From Actinoallomurus purpureus (lineage in GTDB: Bacteria > Actinomycetota > Actinomycetes > Streptosporangiales > Streptosporangiaceae): 64,000 nucleotides of DNA. The notes beneath the pieces were generated by a model. It was not told the origin of the DNA. It did no database searches and worked only from the letters and a program-made list of their open reading frames with translations. This document shows positions 25,370-35,544 of this stretch, piece by piece (position 1 is the stretch's first letter; each line of letters opens with the position of its first letter). Both the position numbers and the translations under genes were made by a program. The DNA lies in NCBI RefSeq assembly GCF_024055795.1, contig NZ_JAMXMY010000028.1:1-64000 (forward strand), written 5' to 3'.

Positions 25370-25883
25370 TTCATTAGTGGCGTGTTCGCCGCGAAAACGG
25401 AGCGTTGTTCGTGTTTCTTCGCTGAACGACCACGAATGTGTCGGTGAGGCGCGACGTCGGTGCCGAAAGCGGCGCGTGGCGCGATCCGTCGGCATGGCAA
25501 CGTCCGGGATCATCGCGTCAGTACCCGCGTACCAGTTCGTCGAGTATTCACGCGACGCTCGTCACATGTCGGCCGCCGGGGAGCACTCGCTGCCGCCCTT
25601 TTCCCCGGTGTCGGCGGGAACGCGGAGGCGTACGCGCGTCGGCAACGGGCTGGTGGCAGCGGCGAAGGCATGGCCCTGAACTGCATATATGCCTCTCAGC
25701 GAGGGGGTGCGGGCCCGCGCACCCGGCCACCGGCCCGGGGGAGGCGCCGGATCCGCAAAGTGCGGTGGGACAGCTCAGACATCAAGTGTTCCATGGGGAA
25801 ATCACCGAAGGTCAATGGTCCCGGCAGGAAAGTTTCCTGTCCACATCGCCGTGGAACCCGTGCCGACACGCCACACTGGGCCG
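25370..25883. other. long intergenic region before the NodB lipoprotein
   Basis: 514 bp. A 61-codon plus-strand frame (25494-25679) and longer overlapping frames exist but lack ribosome sites and recognisable similarity. The right part carries the palindrome at 25825-25839. The region presumably holds the divergent promoters of the Lrp-type and deacetylase genes. Confidence 0.45.
25825..25839. promoter_or_regulatory. palindrome before the deacetylase gene
   Basis: CAGGAAA-G-TTTCCTG, seven-base perfect arms around one base, lies 44 bp upstream of the ATG at 25884. It could be an operator for a dimeric regulator; none is identified. Confidence 0.45.
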
Positions 25884-26717
25884 ATGCGATGGGGATGTCT
25901 CGCCGTGCTGCTGCTCGTCCTGGCCACCGGTTGCGAATCGGGCGACGCCGGCGGCGGGGCCCGGCCACCGGCCGCCCACGTGGCGGCTCCTTCCACCACG
26001 GCGACGCCGACGCCGCCACGGCGGGTGCACGCCCCGATCGCGCCGGGAGGCATGGTCTTTCACGGCGCGCGTGACTCGCGGATGGTGGCGCTCACCTTCG
26101 ACGCGGACATGACACCGGCCATGAAACGGGCGCTCAAGGCGGGCCGGATCCGGTCCTCCTTCGACCGGCGGATCATCACGACCCTCGACACCACCCACAC
26201 CCCTGCGACGATCTTCGCGACGGGCATGTGGATCGAGCAGTACCCCGCCGAGACGGCGACGCTGGCGGCCGACCCGCTCCTGGAGTTCGGGAACCACTCC
26301 TACCGGCACAGCGCGTTCACGACCCCCTGCTACGGCCTGCCCGCGCTCCCCCGCGACGAGGAGACCGCCGACGTACGGCGCACCGCCGCGATCCTCGACC
26401 GTCACGTGCCCGGCCACACGCCGTACTTCCGCTTCCCCGGTGGCTGTCACGACGCGCACGCGGTGCGCGCGGTCGCGGCGGCGGGAGTGACACCCGTCCA
26501 GTGGGACGTGATCAGCGGTGACGCGTTCGGTCACGATCCCCGCGGGATCGTCCGCACGGTGCTCCGCGAGACGAAGGGCGGATCGATCGTCGTGATGCAC
26601 CTGAACGGCGCCCCCACCGCCCCGGAGACCCACGCCGCGCTCCCGGACATCATCCGCGGCCTGCACGCCCGGGGACTGCGCCCGGTCAAACTGTCCGAGT
26701 TGCTGTCACCCCACTGA
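25884..26717 (+). CDS. NodB-type polysaccharide deacetylase lipoprotein
   Basis: 277 residues. It begins with a lipoprotein signal (MRWGCLAVLLLVLATGCESG, lipobox LATGC), then a Thr/Pro linker and a NodB homology domain. Metal and catalytic motifs are ALTFDADMT (Asp-Ala-Asp), GNHSYRHS (metal His pair), FRFPGGCHD and the late VVMHLNG. Family role: metal-dependent N-deacetylation of chitin-like or peptidoglycan sugars at the cell surface. The start is chosen because it alone gives a lipoprotein signal. Confidence 0.88.
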   Translation: MRWGCLAVLLLVLATGCESGDAGGGARPPAAHVAAPSTTATPTPPRRVHAPIAPGGMVFHGARDSRMVALTFDADMTPAMKRALKAGRIRSSFDRRIITTLDTTHTPATIFATGMWIEQYPAETATLAADPLLEFGNHSYRHSAFTTPCYGLPALPRDEETADVRRTAAILDRHVPGHTPYFRFPGGCHDAHAVRAVAAAGVTPVQWDVISGDAFGHDPRGIVRTVLRETKGGSIVVMHLNGAPTAPETHAALPDIIRGLHARGLRPVKLSELLSPH

Positions 26718-26858
26718 ACCGAGCACCCCGCTGCACCGAACCCTCCACAAAACTGGGCATCCACGAACCAGATCCATTGAACCGGGCACTTCGGGGTATC
26801 CCTCACAATAGAGGGCGGCCTTCTCCTGCCGATCACCCCAGAACTCCGGACGGTGTAG

Positions 26859-28301
<1,443 letters not shown>

Positions 28302-28468
28302 TCGTGCCCTCCAGAGTCACGCGCGTGCCGTGGCCTTCCGGAGCCGCGGGCGCGATGAGCGATCCGCGGCTCTTCGGAGCCGCGGCTGCCATGGGCGTCG
28401 ACCGCCGGCGCCCGGGCATGCCCGTGATGGGTGGATCATAGAGTTGATGTCGAGACAAGGACGGTGAC

Positions 28469-29512
28469 ATGCCCCGCATCGAGGGGTTCGAGGCGTACCG
28501 CCTGACGATGCCCCACGGCCGGCGGCCGGAGAGCATCCTCGTCCGGGTCTGCGACGAGGACGACGCCATCGGCTGGGGCGAGGTCGCCGGCTCCGACGCC
28601 TGCTGGGCCGACATCGAGGAGCGCGTCGGCCCGGCGCTGCTCGGCCTCGACTGGGAGCTGCCGGAGGAGGTCGTCGGCGTCGGCGGTCTCGGCGGCCACG
28701 AGGCCGCCTCCGCCATCGACATCGCCTGCTGGGACCTGTGGTGCCGCCGGCACGGTACTCCGCTGTCGCACGCCCTCGGCGGCACCCGCACCTCGATCGT
28801 GGCCGGCGCCCGCCTGACCGCCGAGCCGATGCTCGACGTGCTGCTCACCCGCGTCAACCGGCTCGTCAGCGCCGGCTACGCCCGCGTGACGCTGGCCGTG
28901 CAGCCCGGCTGGGACATCGAGCCGGTACGGGCCGTGCGCCATGCGTTCCCCGCGCTGGCCCTGCAGGCGGACGCCGCAGAGGCCTACACCGAGGATCCCG
29001 CGCACCTGTCCGCGCTCGAGGCGCTCGACGCGTACGGTCTGATCGCCATCGAGCGGCCGTTCGCCGGCGGCGAGCTGGACGCCCACGCCCGCCTCCAGCG
29101 GGCGATCGACACCCCGGTGTGCCTGGACCCGGCCGACCTCGACACGGTCGACACCGCGATCGCGATGGGCGCCGGCCGGATGCTGGGCCTGCGCATCGCA
29201 CGCCTCGGCGGCCTGACGGCCGCGCGCAGCGCACACGACCGGGCCCTCGCGTCCGGCTGGGACACCTGGTGCGGGGGCGCCGCGGGCTTCGGCATCGGCC
29301 AGGCCGCCGCCGTCGCCCTGGCCGGCCTTCCCGGCTGCGACCTGCCCAGCGACGTCAGCGAGACCCCGACCCAGACCGCCGTCGTGTCACCGCCGGTCCG
29401 CGCCAACGGCGGCGTCGTCGCCGTTCCCCTCACCCAGCCGGGCCTCGGTCACGACATCGACCACGACCTCGTGGCCCGCCTGTCCCGCCGAACCCTCCGC
29501 ATCCCCGCCTGA
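28469..29512 (+). CDS. enolase-superfamily (OSBS/NSAR-like) protein lacking catalytic lysines
   Basis: 347 residues aligning throughout with the o-succinylbenzoate synthase/N-acylamino-acid racemase group. There is an N-terminal capping domain (IGWGEVAGSDACW) and a barrel with YARVTLAVQPGWDIEPV, LQADAAEAYTED, IAIERPF, VCLDPADL and CGGAAGFGIGQAAAVAL. The three metal ligands appear kept (Asp168, Glu195, Asp220). The catalytic K-x-K is replaced by Thr141-Leu-Ala143, and the second catalytic Lys (family KPGRVGG) by Arg242 in LRIARLGG. Normal racemase or dehydratase chemistry is therefore unlikely. No menaquinone genes are adjacent. Confidence 0.82.
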   Translation: MPRIEGFEAYRLTMPHGRRPESILVRVCDEDDAIGWGEVAGSDACWADIEERVGPALLGLDWELPEEVVGVGGLGGHEAASAIDIACWDLWCRRHGTPLSHALGGTRTSIVAGARLTAEPMLDVLLTRVNRLVSAGYARVTLAVQPGWDIEPVRAVRHAFPALALQADAAEAYTEDPAHLSALEALDAYGLIAIERPFAGGELDAHARLQRAIDTPVCLDPADLDTVDTAIAMGAGRMLGLRIARLGGLTAARSAHDRALASGWDTWCGGAAGFGIGQAAAVALAGLPGCDLPSDVSETPTQTAVVSPPVRANGGVVAVPLTQPGLGHDIDHDLVARLSRRTLRIPA

Positions 29513-29513
29513 A

Positions 29514-29533
29514 AGGCGCGGCGCTCCGCGCCT
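29514..29533 (+). terminator. terminator hairpin
   Basis: AGGCGCGG-CGCT-CCGCGCCT, an 8-bp perfect stem with a 4-nt loop, starts at the second base after the enolase-family stop codon. Confidence 0.65.
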
Positions 29534-29658
29534 GCGGCCACGTTGGCGTCTTCTGGACTCCTTGACGCCGCGATGGACGCCTTTCCGTCCCAATTGCACG
29601 TTTGGCGACGTCAATGCCGACGGCAAAGACGGGACCCTCGCCGCGTTATCCGCGACCC

Positions 29659-30426
29659 TTAGAGGACGTCGCTCAGGAACTGGCGGAGGCGGGGGCTGTC
29701 CGGGGCGTCGAATATCTTCTCTGGGGGGCCGGATTCCACGGCGACGCCTTGGTCGAGGAAGACGACGACGTCGGAGGCCTCGCGGGCGAAGCCCATCTCG
29801 TGCGTGACCACGACCATGGTCATGCCCTGCTTGGACAGGTCGGCCATCAGGCTCAGGACGCCCTTGACGAGCTCGGGGTCGAGGGCCGAGGTCGCCTCGT
29901 CGAAGAGCATCACCTGCGGCCGCATGGCGAGGGCGCGGGCGATCGCCACGCGCTGCTGCTGCCCCCCGGACAGGTGCCCCGGCCGGGAGCCGGCCTTGTC
30001 GGCCAGGCCGACCAGCTCCAGCTGGTGGCGGGCCTCCTGCTCGGCCTCGTCGGCGGACAGCTTCCGGATCCGGCGCAGCGGCAGCATGAGATTGCGCAGG
30101 ACGTTCATGTGCGGGAACAGGTTGAACTGCTGGAACACCATGCCGACCTGCTGCCGCAGCCGGTCGGGGTCGCGGTCCAGCACGCTGACGCCGTCGAGGA
30201 GGACGTCGCCTTTGTCGGGCTCGATCAGCCGGTTGATGGTCCGCAGGAACGTCGACTTGCCCGATCCGGACGGACCGATCACGCAGGCCGTCCGGCCCTT
30301 CTCGACGTCGAGGTCGACGCCGCGCAGCACGCGGTTGTCGCCGAAGGCCAGGTGGATGTCGCGGGTGGCCAGGCTGACCGAGGAGAAGGTCTCCTCCTGC
30401 TCGCTCTGCCGCTGCTCTTCGGTCAC
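29659..30426 (-). CDS. amino-acid ABC importer ATPase
   Basis: 255 residues. Walker [11 protein letters not shown]-loop [10 protein letters not shown], signature LSGGQQQR, Walker [13 protein letters not shown] and H-loop VTHEM match the GlnQ/HisP polar amino-acid group. It energises uptake through the permease encoded just upstream, whose last codons it overlaps by four bases (30423-30426). Third gene of the binding protein-permease-ATPase operon. It has no C-terminal regulatory extension. Confidence 0.93.
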   Translation of the reverse strand: MTEEQRQSEQEETFSSVSLATRDIHLAFGDNRVLRGVDLDVEKGRTACVIGPSGSGKSTFLRTINRLIEPDKGDVLLDGVSVLDRDPDRLRQQVGMVFQQFNLFPHMNVLRNLMLPLRRIRKLSADEAEQEARHQLELVGLADKAGSRPGHLSGGQQQRVAIARALAMRPQVMLFDEATSALDPELVKGVLSLMADLSKQGMTMVVVTHEMGFAREASDVVVFLDQGVAVESGPPEKIFDAPDSPRLRQFLSDVL

Positions 30427-31214
30427 TTCGTACCCTCACTCGTCGCGGGAAGCGGCGTCTCGCCGGCCACCATGAGCACTTCGTCCGCGTTCGGCGGACC
30501 GGTCCTCGTGCGGCGGCCCTGCCGCAGCCGATGGTCGACGAAGTTCACGAAGTGGGTCAGCGGGACCGTCAGTACCAGGTAGAAGATGCCGGCCAGCAGC
30601 AGCGCCGACTCGTTGCCGGTGTTCGCGGCGGCGTCCTGGCCGATCCGGAACAGTTCGCGCTGGCCGGCCGCCAGGCCGAGGAAGTAGACCAGGCTGGAGT
30701 CCTTGATCAGAGCGATCAGCTGGTTGACCCAGGCCGGCAGCACCCGCCGGATTCCCTGCGGGATGATCACCAGGAGCATGGCGGCCGAGTAGGAGAATCC
30801 GAGCGCCCGCGAGCCCTCGAGCTGCCCGGGGTCGACGCTCTGGATGCCCGACCGGAAGATCTCCCCGATGTAGGCGGTCGCGATGAGCGACAGCGCCAGG
30901 ATGCCCAGCGGGTAAGGGTTCGGTCCCCAGACCTTCATCCCGATCTGCGACAGGCCGACGCCGATCAGCAGGATGGTGACCACGGCGGGCAGGCCGCGGA
31001 AGATGTCGGTGTAGACGCGCGCGGGCCACCGGAGCCAGCGGTGCCGGGAGGTGCCGGCCATGGCCAGCAGCATCCCGAGGACCGTGCCGATCAGCGCCGA
31101 GATGATCGACAGGATCAGGGTGTTCGGCAGGCCCGTCTTGAGCATGTCGGGCAGGGCCTGCCGCATCGACTGCCAGTTGAAGAAGGTGTCCCACAAGGTC
31201 GTCAGCTGGTCCAT
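30423..31214 (-). CDS. amino-acid ABC importer permease (HisM/GlnP type)
   Basis: 263 residues with five or six membrane segments and the binding-protein-dependent transport EAA-like loop ([19 protein letters not shown]). The N-terminal part contains [20 protein letters not shown] and [17 protein letters not shown], typical of the polar amino-acid group. The C-terminal 30 residues are a hydrophilic tail. Middle gene of the operon, 45 bp after the binding protein. Confidence 0.92.
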   Translation of the reverse strand: MDQLTTLWDTFFNWQSMRQALPDMLKTGLPNTLILSIISALIGTVLGMLLAMAGTSRHRWLRWPARVYTDIFRGLPAVVTILLIGVGLSQIGMKVWGPNPYPLGILALSLIATAYIGEIFRSGIQSVDPGQLEGSRALGFSYSAAMLLVIIPQGIRRVLPAWVNQLIALIKDSSLVYFLGLAAGQRELFRIGQDAAANTGNESALLLAGIFYLVLTVPLTHFVNFVDHRLRQGRRTRTGPPNADEVLMVAGETPLPATSEGTK

Positions 31215-31259
31215 CTACCTTCTCCCATCAGCCCGCGCGCGTCCGTTTCGGTCAGCCGG

Positions 31260-32129
31260 TCAGGACGACGGGGACGCGGCCGGCGCCCCCGAGACCTGGA
31301 CGGGCGGGAAGGTCACCGTGCCGCTGCCGGGCTTGAACGCCTGCGGGACCGGGCGGCCGGGGTAGTACTGCTCCTGCAGCTTGGTCCAGGTGCCGTCCTT
31401 GATGACCTCGTCGAGCCCCTTGTTGAGCGCCTCGGTCAGCTTGGGGTTGTCCTTGGCCACCGCGAACGCGGTCGGCTGGGAGCTCAGCTGCTTCTGGGCG
31501 ACGACGACCTTGCCGCCGCTGTCCTTGGCGCTCTTCTCGCCGATCTCCGCCGGGGAGATCCAGGCGTCGGCGGTCTTGGACTTCAGCTGGTTGAGCGCGC
31601 CGTTGTAGTCGGGCACGCGGACGGGGTTGAGCCCCTGCTTGGTGGCGTAGTCGTCTTGTACCGTTCCCTGGACGACGACCACGCGCTTGCCCTTGAGCTG
31701 GTCGAAGCTCTTGACGGACGAGCCGGCCGGCACGTCGAGGCCGAAGTAGCCGAAGTCGTAGCCGTTGGTGAACGCCACCGTCTTCTTGCGGGCCTCGGTG
31801 ATGGTGATGGAGGAGCTGCCGACGTCGTACTTGTGGTTGGCCACCTGCGACAGGAGAGCCGAGAAGTCGGTGCCCGCGAACTGCACCTTCAGCCCGAGCT
31901 TGGCGGCGACGGCGGTCAGCAGGTCGTTGTCGAAGCCGGTGAACTTGCCGTTCTTCAGGAAGACGTTCGGCGGCGCGTCGGTCAGCGTTGCCGTGCGCAG
32001 GACGCCCGGCTGGATCAGCTTGTACGGGTTGCCGGCGGACGCCTTCTGTCCGCCTCCCCCGCACGCCGTCAGGGCGCTGGCGGCGGCGACGGCGGCGACG
32101 GTGGTTGCGAGGGCTCGCAACGGACGCAT
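31260..32129 (-). CDS. amino-acid ABC importer substrate-binding lipoprotein (family 3)
   Basis: 289 residues. A lipoprotein signal with lipobox LTAC is followed by a family-3 periplasmic binding fold: GKFTGFDNDLLTAVAAKLG, VGSSSITITEARKKTVAFT, and the lobe-crossing FDQLKGKRVVVVQGT. It presents a polar amino acid or related compound to the membrane permease. First gene of a three-gene operon; the ATG is preceded by AGAGGAGAACC. The ligand cannot be told from sequence. Confidence 0.92.
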   Translation of the reverse strand: MRPLRALATTVAAVAAASALTACGGGGQKASAGNPYKLIQPGVLRTATLTDAPPNVFLKNGKFTGFDNDLLTAVAAKLGLKVQFAGTDFSALLSQVANHKYDVGSSSITITEARKKTVAFTNGYDFGYFGLDVPAGSSVKSFDQLKGKRVVVVQGTVQDDYATKQGLNPVRVPDYNGALNQLKSKTADAWISPAEIGEKSAKDSGGKVVVAQKQLSSQPTAFAVAKDNPKLTEALNKGLDEVIKDGTWTKLQEQYYPGRPVPQAFKPGSGTVTFPPVQVSGAPAASPSS

Positions 32130-32440
32130 GGAGGTTCTCCTCTAGGGGTTATGCGCGTGGGTATAGGCGACGACGGCGATGTCGTGACACGTCATCGGCG
32201 GAAAGTCGTCGGCGCGGGACGCCGACGATCCTCAGGATGTGTTCAGACCCGTAAAAGCGCCCCGTCAGGGCATGACGGGGCGGCCGAAGCACGGCCGACA
32301 ACTCATCGACGTGACACGGAGCAGGTCGATGTGCCTGCGCGTCACGAGGTGGCTGTCCATGTCCCTAATCCTGCCCATTTCAGTGGGATATCGTCAAATT
32401 GACGACCCACCCCGTCGATGCTCCGCTGACCTGGGGCGTC

Positions 32441-32462
32441 ACCGGGAACGATCGTTCCCGGT
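32441..32462. promoter_or_regulatory. 22-bp perfect palindrome
   Basis: The arm ACCGGGAACGA is followed directly by its reverse complement, with no spacer, centred 65 bp upstream of the acyl-CoA ligase ATG. The symmetry and lack of a loop favour a dimer-binding operator over a terminator. Confidence 0.55.
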
Positions 32463-32487
32463 CGCGAGCAACGCTCCTCTTGATCAT

Positions 32488-32503
32488 CCAAGCAATCGCT
32501 TGG
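32488..32503. promoter_or_regulatory. second palindromic operator candidate
   Basis: CCAAGC-AATC-GCTTGG lies 14 bp upstream of the acyl-CoA ligase start. A symmetric site this close would overlap the promoter core. It resembles TetR-type sites seen before actinobacterial lipid genes; this is inference. Confidence 0.5.
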
Positions 32504-32516
32504 TAAACAGTTCTGG

Positions 32517-34136
32517 ATGGAGACGTTCGCGCGCGTACTGCTGGACCGGGCCGACGACGGCGGCACCGGGCTGCTCTTCGAGGACGAGCGACACACGTGG
32601 GCGGACGTCGTACGACAGAGCCGCCGGCGCGCCGCGCTCGCCTGGGCCCTGCTCGCGGACGGACGGCCTCCCCACATCGGCGTACTGCTGGACAACGTCC
32701 CCGAATACCTGTTCTGGCTCGGCGGGGCGGCGCTGTCCGGCTCGGTGATCGTCGGCATCAATCCGACACGACGCGGCGCGGAGCTGGCCCACGACGTCCG
32801 CCACACCGACTGCCGGTTGATCGTCACCGACACCGCGCACGCCGCGCTGCTCGACGGGCTCGACACCGGCGTGCCGCCGGAACGCGTGCTGCGCGTCGAC
32901 GCCCCCCGCTACGCGGACCTGATCGAGCGGGCGGGGCCGCCGCCGATGGCGGAACCGGACGCCCGCGATCCCCTCCTCCTGCTCTTCACCTCCGGATCGA
33001 CCGGCGCCCCCAAGGCGGTGGTCTGCGGTCAGGGCCGGCTCGCCGCGATCGCGCGGCAGGCCCACGCCTTCGGCATCACCGCCCGCTCGGTCACGTACGC
33101 CGCCATGCCGATGTTCCACGGCAACAGCGTCATGGCGAACGTCGCGATGGCGACCGGCGCGGGAGCGGCCATCGCCATGCGCCGCAGGTTCTCCGCGTCC
33201 GGGTTCCTGCCCGACGTACGCCGCTTCGGCGTCACCTACTTCAACTACGTCGGCCGGGCGCTGGCGTACATCCTGGCCACACCGGGGCACGACGAAGACG
33301 CCGACAACCCCCTGGAGGTCGCGTTCGGCACCGAGGCCTCCGCCCGGGACATGACCCGGTTCGCCGAGCGGTTCGGCTGCCGGTTGATCGAGTCGTACGG
33401 ATCCAGCGAGGGCGCGATCTCCATCCGCAGGACCCCGGACAGCCCACGGGACGCGCTGGGCCTGCCCCCCGACGGCGCCGACGTCGCCGTCGCCGACCCG
33501 GCGACCGGCCGGGAATGCCCCCGCGCGCGCTTCGGCCCGGACGGCGAGCTGATCAATCCGGACGAGGCGATCGGGGAGATCGTCGCCCGGGGCGTCGAAT
33601 TCGAGGGCTACTACCGGAATCCGGCCGCCGACGCCGAACGGCTCCGCGGAGGCGTCTACTGGAGCGGCGACCTCGGGTACCGCGACGCCGACGGGTTCTT
33701 CTACTTCGCGGGCCGGGGCGGCGACCGGCTCCGCGTGGACGGCGAGAACTTCGCGGCCGCGCCGGTCGAGCGGATCCTGTCCCGCTGGCCGCCCGTCGTG
33801 ATGTGCGCGGTCTACCCGGTGCCCGACCCGCGTACGGGCGACCAGGTGATGGCCGCCCTGGAGCTCGACGCCCCGTTCGCGCCGGAGGCGTTCGCGGAGT
33901 TCCTGGCGGCGCAGCCCGACCTGGGCACCAAGTGGGCGCCGAGGTTCGTACGCGTCGTCCCGTCGATGCCGCTCACCGCGACCAACAAGGTCGACAAGCG
34001 ACCACTGCGCCGGGATGCCTGGCGCGGCGGCGACGTCTGGTGGCGGCCGGGCCGGGACCTGCGGTACGAGCCCCTGACCGACGACGCCCGGCGCTCCCTG
34101 GAGGAGGAGGCCGCCGCCCACGGCCGCCGCCTTTAA
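32517..34136 (+). CDS. fatty-acyl-CoA synthetase (FadD17-like)
   Basis: 539 residues of the ANL adenylating superfamily. Core motifs are LLFTSGSTGAPKAV (P-loop), YGSSEGAI (A5 region), YWSGDLGYRDADGFFYFAGR (A7/A8) and TATNKVDKRPL with the catalytic C-terminal Lys. The order and spacing resemble mycobacterial FadD17-type acyl-CoA ligases acting on long-chain or steroid side-chain acids. It converges on clpX, leaving 14 bp between the stops. Two palindromes upstream suggest tight repression. Confidence 0.88.
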   Translation: METFARVLLDRADDGGTGLLFEDERHTWADVVRQSRRRAALAWALLADGRPPHIGVLLDNVPEYLFWLGGAALSGSVIVGINPTRRGAELAHDVRHTDCRLIVTDTAHAALLDGLDTGVPPERVLRVDAPRYADLIERAGPPPMAEPDARDPLLLLFTSGSTGAPKAVVCGQGRLAAIARQAHAFGITARSVTYAAMPMFHGNSVMANVAMATGAGAAIAMRRRFSASGFLPDVRRFGVTYFNYVGRALAYILATPGHDEDADNPLEVAFGTEASARDMTRFAERFGCRLIESYGSSEGAISIRRTPDSPRDALGLPPDGADVAVADPATGRECPRARFGPDGELINPDEAIGEIVARGVEFEGYYRNPAADAERLRGGVYWSGDLGYRDADGFFYFAGRGGDRLRVDGENFAAAPVERILSRWPPVVMCAVYPVPDPRTGDQVMAALELDAPFAPEAFAEFLAAQPDLGTKWAPRFVRVVPSMPLTATNKVDKRPLRRDAWRGGDVWWRPGRDLRYEPLTDDARRSLEEEAAAHGRRL

Positions 34137-34150
34137 CCCGTGTCTCCGGT

Positions 34151-35425
34151 CTACGCCGATTTCTCGGGGCGTTGTTCTCCGCCGTACGGGCGCTCGCGCG
34201 GCACCAGTGTGGGGTTGACGTTCTGCAGCACGGTGTCACGGGTGACCACGACCTTGGCGACGTCGTCCCGGCCCGGCACCTCGTACATCACGTTCAGCAG
34301 GACCTCCTCGCAGATCGCGCGGAGCGCACGGGCGCCGGTGCGGCGCAGCAGGGCCTGGTCGGCGATCGCGCCGACGGCGTCGTCGGTGAACTCCAGCTCC
34401 ACGCCGTCCATCGCGAACAGCTTCCGGTACTGCCTGATCAGGGCGTTGCGCGGCTCGGTGAGGATGCGCGTCAGCGCGGCCCGGTCGAGCGGCTCGACGG
34501 TCGAGACCGCTGGGAGCCGTCCGACGAACTCCGGGATCATCCCGAACTCCCGCAGGTCCTCCGGCATCACCTGGGCGAGCAGGTCGTCGCGGTCGGCATC
34601 GCCCGGGAAGACCGCGCCGAACCCGGCTCCCCGGCGGCCGGTTCGCCGCTCGGTGATCCGCTCCAGGCCGGCGAACGCGCCACCGCAGATGAACAGCACG
34701 TCGGTGGTGTCGATCTGGACGAACTCCTGGTGGGGGTGCTTGCGCCCGCCCTCCGGCGGAACGCTCGCGACGGTGCCTTCGAGGATCTTCAGCAGGGCCT
34801 GCTGGACGCCCTCGCCGGAGACGTCACGGGTGATCGACGGGTTGTCGGCCTTGCGGGCGACCTTGTCGATCTCATCGATGTAGACGATCCCGGTCTCGGC
34901 CCTGCGGACATCGTGGTCGGCGGCCCGAAGCAGCGCGACGAGGATGTTCTCGACGTCCTCCCCGACGTAGCCGGCCTCGGTGAGCGCGGTGGCGTCGGCG
35001 ATCGCGAAGGGGACGTCGAGGATCCGCGCGAGCGTCTGCGCGAGGTGGGTCTTCCCGGAACCGGTCGGCCCGATCAGCAGGATGTTGGACTTGCCGACCT
35101 CGACCGCCTCTTCTCGGGACGTCCGGCGGCCGGTCCGCGCGTGGAGGCGCTTGTAGTGGTTGTGGACGGCCACGGCGAGCGTCATCTTGGCACCGTCCTG
35201 GCCGACGACGTACTGGTCGAGGAACTCGTGGATCTCCCGAGGCTTCGGTGGCCTGCGCACGGCAGGCCCGTCCTCGTCGTCCGCGATGAGCTCGTTGCAG
35301 ATCAGCACGCATTCGTCGCAGATGTAGACCCCGGCGGGGCCCGCGATGAGCCTGCGGACCCGCTGCTGCCCCTTCCCGCAGAACGTGCACGTCAGCGGAT
35401 CCGCACCGGCATCGATGGGCGCCAT
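34151..35425 (-). CDS. clpX: ClpX-type AAA+ unfoldase, probable accessory paralogue
   Basis: 424 residues. An N-terminal C4 zinc-binding domain (CTFCGKGQ... CDECVLIC) is followed by an AAA+ core with Walker [13 protein letters not shown], Walker B VYIDEIDK, pore loop GYVGEDVE and sensor 2 [10 protein letters not shown]. The ClpP-docking IGF loop appears as AGF in RRGAGFGAV. Start at the ATG at 35425, after GAGGAG, gives the canonical N-terminus; an upstream ATG at 35473 has weak support. No clpP or tig gene is adjacent, unlike the usual tig-clpP-clpX order, so this is probably a second copy. It is divergent from a TetR gene. Confidence 0.9.
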   Translation of the reverse strand: MAPIDAGADPLTCTFCGKGQQRVRRLIAGPAGVYICDECVLICNELIADDEDGPAVRRPPKPREIHEFLDQYVVGQDGAKMTLAVAVHNHYKRLHARTGRRTSREEAVEVGKSNILLIGPTGSGKTHLAQTLARILDVPFAIADATALTEAGYVGEDVENILVALLRAADHDVRRAETGIVYIDEIDKVARKADNPSITRDVSGEGVQQALLKILEGTVASVPPEGGRKHPHQEFVQIDTTDVLFICGGAFAGLERITERRTGRRGAGFGAVFPGDADRDDLLAQVMPEDLREFGMIPEFVGRLPAVSTVEPLDRAALTRILTEPRNALIRQYRKLFAMDGVELEFTDDAVGAIADQALLRRTGARALRAICEEVLLNVMYEVPGRDDVAKVVVTRDTVLQNVNPTLVPRERPYGGEQRPEKSA

Positions 35426-35544
35426 TCGCAACGTCTCCTCGAGAGTCCGCGGCTCGTCGGATGACGTGACCATATGATCTCATCATCTGAGTGGCGACGG
35501 TATCTTCTACCGCCACGTAGGGCAATCCGGCGACCGGGGGGACG

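Larger units (their letters stand above)
32130..32516. other. divergent intergenic region with two palindromes
   Basis: 387 bp between the ABC operon (minus) and the acyl-CoA ligase (plus). Apart from the two palindromes annotated separately, no gene is supported. It must carry promoters in both directions. The plus gene has little SD in front of its ATG (TTCTGG) and may be leaderless. Confidence 0.5.

Noticed and set aside
25494-25679. 61-codon plus-strand frame before the NodB gene
   Set aside because: No SD and no similarity I recognise; start codon choice arbitrary. Kept as intergenic.
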